From Bacteroidales bacterium UBA3543 (GTDB lineage: Bacteria > Bacteroidota > Bacteroidia > Bacteroidales > UBA932), in NCBI GenBank assembly GCA_002376715.1, contig DFOK01000041.1:1-9704 (forward strand): a stretch of DNA of 9,704 bases. The letters are read 5' to 3'. Below, piece after piece: positions 6,971 through 9,704 of the stretch; the first letter of the stretch is position 1; each line of letters begins with the position of its first letter. Under the pieces are notes generated by a model. That model was not told the DNA's origin. It worked only from the letters and a program-made list of their open reading frames with translations, and did no database searches. The position numbers and the translations under genes were made by a program.

Positions 6971-7720
6971 ATGGAAGAAAAGAAACAACACTATCTCTTC
7001 GGTATGCACCCAGTGCACGAAGCAATCAAGACAGGCAGAAAGTTTGAAAAAATTCTATTCAAGCAGGGGCTTGAAGGGGATAATTTCAGGGCACTCTTTG
7101 ATCTGGTTAAACAGAAAGAGATTCCTTTCCAGTTCGTACCCGGAGAAAAGATGAATAAAATATATCGCGGTTCACATCAGGGCGTAATAGGCTATATCTC
7201 TCAAATAGACTATCTGCCATTCGAAGATGTTGTCGAAAAGGCACTTGCGGAGTCTCCAAATCCTATTTTTCTCATGCTTGACGGTGTGAGTGACGTACGC
7301 AATTTCGGTGCAATAGTCAGAAGTGCGGAGTGTGCCGGAGTAAGCGGAGTCATACTTCCCGCCAAAGGAGGGGCTGCCATCAATGCCGACGCAATAAAAA
7401 CCTCAGCCGGAGCACTCTTAAGGGTGCCTGTCAGCAGGGTTCCCAATCTGCGTATTCCGCTATATTATATGATTGATGCCGGTTTTCAAGTTGTAGGCGC
7501 AACGGAAAAGGTCGGCGGTTCAATCTACGAAGTAGATTTCACTCAGCCGACCATAATCGTCATGGGTTCTGAAGGTAAGGGTATTTCCGATTCGGTACTC
7601 TCGCTTTGCAATGTTAAGGCAGCGATTCCTATGTCAGGTCAGATCGGTTCCCTAAATGTATCCGTGGCTACTGCCATAGTGCTTTTTGAAGCAGTGAGGC
7701 AGAGGATGCCTAAAATCTAG
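6971..7720 (+). CDS. rlmB: 23S rRNA (guanosine-2'-O)-methyltransferase, RlmB/TrmH (SpoU) family
   Basis: A SPOUT-class, SAM-dependent RNA 2'-O-methyltransferase. The N-terminal substrate-binding domain begins YLFGMHPVHEAIKTG (residues 8-22), as in RlmB. The C-terminal trefoil-knot domain shows motif 1 NFGAIVRSAECAG (N111, catalytic-type R117), motif 2 VMGSEGKGIS (about 197-206) and motif 3 IPMSGQIGSLNVSVATA (219-235). The length of 249 residues and the N-terminal domain fit RlmB (Gm2251 in E. coli numbering) better than short TrmL- or TrmH-type enzymes, but the exact RNA target is inferred. The gene starts 4 bp after the ABC-F stop, so it is almost certainly co-transcribed with it. It ends in CTAG, shared with the stop of the convergent GIN-domain gene, and no intrinsic terminator is visible after it. 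Confidence 0.92.
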   Translation: MEEKKQHYLFGMHPVHEAIKTGRKFEKILFKQGLEGDNFRALFDLVKQKEIPFQFVPGEKMNKIYRGSHQGVIGYISQIDYLPFEDVVEKALAESPNPIFLMLDGVSDVRNFGAIVRSAECAGVSGVILPAKGGAAINADAIKTSAGALLRVPVSRVPNLRIPLYYMIDAGFQVVGATEKVGGSIYEVDFTQPTIIVMGSEGKGISDSVLSLCNVKAAIPMSGQIGSLNVSVATAIVLFEAVRQRMPKI

Positions 7721-8601
7721 TCAATACGACGGAGACTGGAGCCGCGGCTAATCTCGGATGTGATGCTTATAGACTTGTCTGTCTTGTAGGTGCAGGAAGA
7801 GGCTCCGGAACACTCCACATCAAGACGTCTTGTCACATATATACTTGCTTTAGCAGTACCTGAAAGGTCGATTTCTGCATCTTTGGTCTTCATATCTTCA
7901 GCCACGATAGAACTGACACCGCTACCCTCGAGAGAAACTTCGTCAGCGCTACCGGAAAGGAGTGCCTTTGAGGCTCCGCTACACTCGAGATCAACCTTTT
8001 CGAATTCTCCATTCACCTCAGCTTTTGATGCGCCGGAAATCTCAATGTCAAGTTCGTCTGCCGTAATATTGCCATAAAATTTGCTTGCGCCGGATACCTT
8101 GATGTCGGCCTCGATAAAGTCACCTTTGAGATCTCTTACAGTGGATGCCCCGCTAATTGAAATCTGAGTCTCTTTTGCCACCATATTCAATCCATAGACT
8201 AAACTGGCACCGCTGAGTTTCATCACAAATCTATTCTTTCCGCAGTCAAATTGATCATTGGTGTGGAATTTGGATGCTCCTGAAAGTGTGAGCCTGGTGA
8301 GTACCGGCATTGTGATCGTCGCTCTGGCAATTTTGTTTTCGTTCCTTAAAACTCTTCTACTGGGGTTGTCCAGACCTATTGTAAGAGTTCCCTTGGCATT
8401 CTGAACAAAAAGATATTTATCAAGATCATCACTGATCGTAACAACAATGGAGTAGGTGTTGCCACGTATGACCTCCACGTCAAACCAATGGGAGATGTCC
8501 AGACTTTCAAAACCTTGATAGTCGAAAGTTTGTACTTTTTGGGCGTTGCTTGTGAGCATAAAGCCCAGAATTGCTGCAAATGTTAGGATAATACGTTTCA
8601 T
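7717..8601 (-). CDS. secreted GIN-domain (DUF2807) beta-repeat protein
   Basis: Exported protein of unknown function, 294 residues, of the DUF2807 / 'head GIN domain' family common in Bacteroidota and often labelled putative auto-transporter adhesin. A signal peptide is clear: basic MKR, a hydrophobic core at about 4-17, and a likely cleavage near NAQ-K (residue 21). There is no lipobox cysteine, so the mature protein is probably periplasmic or surface-exposed. From residue 107 an SGAS-type turn recurs at 107, 130, 150, 170, 189, 208, 227, 247 and 265, mostly 18-20 residues apart (23 for the first step), with a degenerate copy at 285. Hydrophobic and polar residues alternate between the turns, consistent with a beta-solenoid. 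Copies 7 and 8 are degraded (SGVS, SGTA). The gene follows the anti-sigma-like gene after 47 bp with no TTTG-type promoter, so it is probably the third gene of that operon. The binding partner is unknown. Confidence 0.88.
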   Translation of the reverse strand: MKRIILTFAAILGFMLTSNAQKVQTFDYQGFESLDISHWFDVEVIRGNTYSIVVTISDDLDKYLFVQNAKGTLTIGLDNPSRRVLRNENKIARATITMPVLTRLTLSGASKFHTNDQFDCGKNRFVMKLSGASLVYGLNMVAKETQISISGASTVRDLKGDFIEADIKVSGASKFYGNITADELDIEISGASKAEVNGEFEKVDLECSGASKALLSGSADEVSLEGSGVSSIVAEDMKTKDAEIDLSGTAKASIYVTRRLDVECSGASSCTYKTDKSISITSEISRGSSLRRID

Positions 8602-8648
8602 TTCAGTTGTTTTTTATTGTTCTAATTATTTTGATTGTTCCTATTATA

Positions 8649-9194
8649 TTATAAGTAACGGATACGTCGGTGTGTAAGCGATGCCACATATTTCCTGAGT
8701 TCGATTACGCTTTCTACCCTCCGGTTGTAATATTCCTTGAGTACTTCGGCTTTTTCTTGCTCGCTCATCTCATCAGGAAGCACTTCCATAAGGGGAATGT
8801 ACTCGGAGGTGATGCTTTCCAGAGTGTTGAAATGTTCACTTACTCCGTTATCGGGAGCATAAGCCGTCAGTGATGACAGATGCTCATAACTCTCTCTTAC
8901 CACATCCATATAGGCATTGTAGATATCCTGCGGATCTTCCATAACTGCCACGGTCTTAGAGAAGCTCACACTCTTTACGCTCATAGTCTTGATAAGCAGA
9001 TTGGCTCCAAAAATCATCATTATCGATGCTGCAACAGGGAAGAGCACCGCCTTCCAGAATACTCGTTTGCGTCGTGTATTCCTGCGGAATTCAATCCTTT
9101 TAGCGGGATTGGCTTTCTCTAAAAACCTCTCGAAATGGCCCTCTGCAGGCTCCATGTCGTCAAGCATTTTCCTTATGTTCTCCAATTCTTTCAT
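8649..9194 (-). CDS. probable anti-sigma factor, single-pass membrane protein
   Basis: A 181-residue protein without a recognised enzymatic motif. The N-terminal cytoplasmic part is charged and helical and carries PAEGHFERF (16-24), then a very basic stretch RRNTRRKR (37-44). One membrane helix follows (about 45-68), and a mostly helical, acidic C-terminal domain of about 110 residues would lie in the periplasm. No cysteine occurs anywhere, so it lacks the HxxxCxxC zinc site of ZAS anti-sigma factors. The sigma-binding role is inferred from three things: its ATG overlaps the ECF sigma stop (ATGA), its topology fits a membrane anti-sigma factor, and the terminal pattern EVLKEYYNRRVESVIELRKYV resembles, from memory, uncharacterised proteins paired with ECF sigma factors in Bacteroidota. 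Alternatively it could be an unrelated membrane protein of the same operon. Confidence 0.7.
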   Translation of the reverse strand: MKELENIRKMLDDMEPAEGHFERFLEKANPAKRIEFRRNTRRKRVFWKAVLFPVAASIMMIFGANLLIKTMSVKSVSFSKTVAVMEDPQDIYNAYMDVVRESYEHLSSLTAYAPDNGVSEHFNTLESITSEYIPLMEVLPDEMSEQEKAEVLKEYYNRRVESVIELRKYVASLTHRRIRYL

Positions 9195-9688
9195 TTTTCC
9201 AATATTTTTAAAAGCATTGCCTTTCCTCTACTAACCTGGGAGCGTATCGTTACCTCTTTCTGCCCCGTTATTTGGGATATCTCCTGATAATCCATTCCCT
9301 CAAAAAGAGAGAGAGTCAAAACCAACCGATAGGGATCTTTCATTGTTTCAAGTGCCTCTTTAACCCGTTTTACCTCTTCCTTTGTGGAAATTGCCACTTC
9401 AGCACTCTCTTTTGCGGAAAGACTTTCAGGTTCTTCATAACTCTCTTTGAAAATCTGTTCCCTTTTGATGACCCTCAATCTGTCAATGGACCTTCTGATA
9501 CAGGTGCGAATGAGCCAGGCAGATATTTGAGCAGGTTCCTTAGGTGGATTCTCCATCTCTAAAAATCTTAATAGCGTATCATGCATTATCTCTTCAGCAT
9601 CGGCACCATTGCCTACTATCCTGTAACTCGCATTGAAAAGTCGCCTGTAGTGAGTGTCGTAAAACTTTTTGATCTCTTTCTGTGTCAT
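9191..9688 (-). CDS. ECF-type RNA polymerase sigma factor (sigma-70 family)
   Basis: A cytoplasmic transcription initiation factor of about 165 residues, the normal size for an ECF sigma factor with only regions 2 and 4. Region 2 spans about residues 9-80, with FYDTHYRRLFNASYRIVGN and then DAEEIMHDTLLRF (30-42, region 2.1-2.2) and AWLIRTCIRRSIDRLR (region 2.3-2.4, promoter melting and -10 recognition). A charged linker follows. Region 4 lies at about 118-165, with the helix-turn-helix YQEISQITGQKEVTIRSQVSRGKAML that would read the -35 element. ATG at 9688 is chosen as start; a GTG directly before it (9691) is an alternative, and the frame stays open to the window edge, so a longer protein cannot be excluded. 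The stop overlaps the ATG of the anti-sigma-like gene. Its target promoter, possibly its own, lies outside the window. Confidence 0.9.
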   Translation of the reverse strand: MTQKEIKKFYDTHYRRLFNASYRIVGNGADAEEIMHDTLLRFLEMENPPKEPAQISAWLIRTCIRRSIDRLRVIKREQIFKESYEEPESLSAKESAEVAISTKEEVKRVKEALETMKDPYRLVLTLSLFEGMDYQEISQITGQKEVTIRSQVSRGKAMLLKILEK

Positions 9689-9704
9689 CACTCTCTTTTC
9701 TATC

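Noticed and set aside
7697..7711. Small hairpin AGGCA-N5-TGCCT near the end of rlmB as a terminator
   Set aside because: The stem is only 5 bp, it lies inside the coding sequence, and no T-run follows it on either strand.
7740..7749. Palindrome AGCCGCGGCT just past the convergent junction
   Set aside because: A 10-bp self-complementary word inside the GIN gene, without a loop or T-tract. It is most simply explained by codons for Ser-Arg-Gly-Ser and is too short to call a terminator or site.
8602..8648. Separate promoter for the GIN gene
   Set aside because: The 47-bp AT-rich gap contains no TTTG on the coding strand, so neither the -7 nor the -33 Bacteroidota consensus can be built there. 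Co-transcription with the sigma operon is simpler.

Overview
The window looks like a chromosomal housekeeping segment from a Bacteroidota bacterium, most likely Bacteroidales. This rests on several features: a KDO-8-phosphate phosphatase of the Bacteroides type, a valyl-tRNA synthetase with the GTDHASIATEAK variant, a TatA-TatC pair without a separate TatB, a signal peptide ending in NAQ, start codons mostly preceded by A-rich DNA rather than Shine-Dalgarno sequences, and a TAnnTTTG-type promoter element before valS. I cannot assign a genus from sequence alone.

Layout. Bases 15-7720 carry seven genes on the + strand, packed with overlaps of 4-8 bp or gaps of 4-71 bp. In order they are a kdsC-type phosphatase, a Maf-family nucleotide pyrophosphatase, valS, tatA, tatC, an ABC-F ATPase and an rlmB-type rRNA methyltransferase. 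The largest gap (71 bp, before valS) holds the only promoter candidate I can support inside the run, and an inverted repeat overlaps it. Bases 7717-9691 carry three genes on the - strand, transcribed toward the first group: an ECF sigma factor, a cysteine-free single-pass membrane protein that is probably its anti-sigma factor, and a secreted GIN-domain (DUF2807) beta-repeat protein. The two groups meet tail to tail in a shared CTAG, so their coding regions overlap by 4 bp.

How the genes work together. The + strand group mixes lipopolysaccharide precursor synthesis (KDO), nucleotide-pool housekeeping, tRNA charging, folded-protein export and ribosome-associated factors. It reads as a growth-linked housekeeping cluster rather than one pathway. 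The - strand group is a small regulatory unit. The sigma and anti-sigma genes are coupled by an ATGA overlap, and the GIN protein, which is probably the exported effector, follows after a short AT-rich gap.

No mobile element, CRISPR array, tRNA, rRNA, riboswitch or intergenic stretch over 300 bp was seen. I did not find a clearly undescribed system. The best candidates for a second look are the ECF sigma / anti-sigma / GIN operon, the GIN repeat ladder, the FSHGW signature in the ABC-F protein, and an insertion of about 16 residues in the Maf protein.
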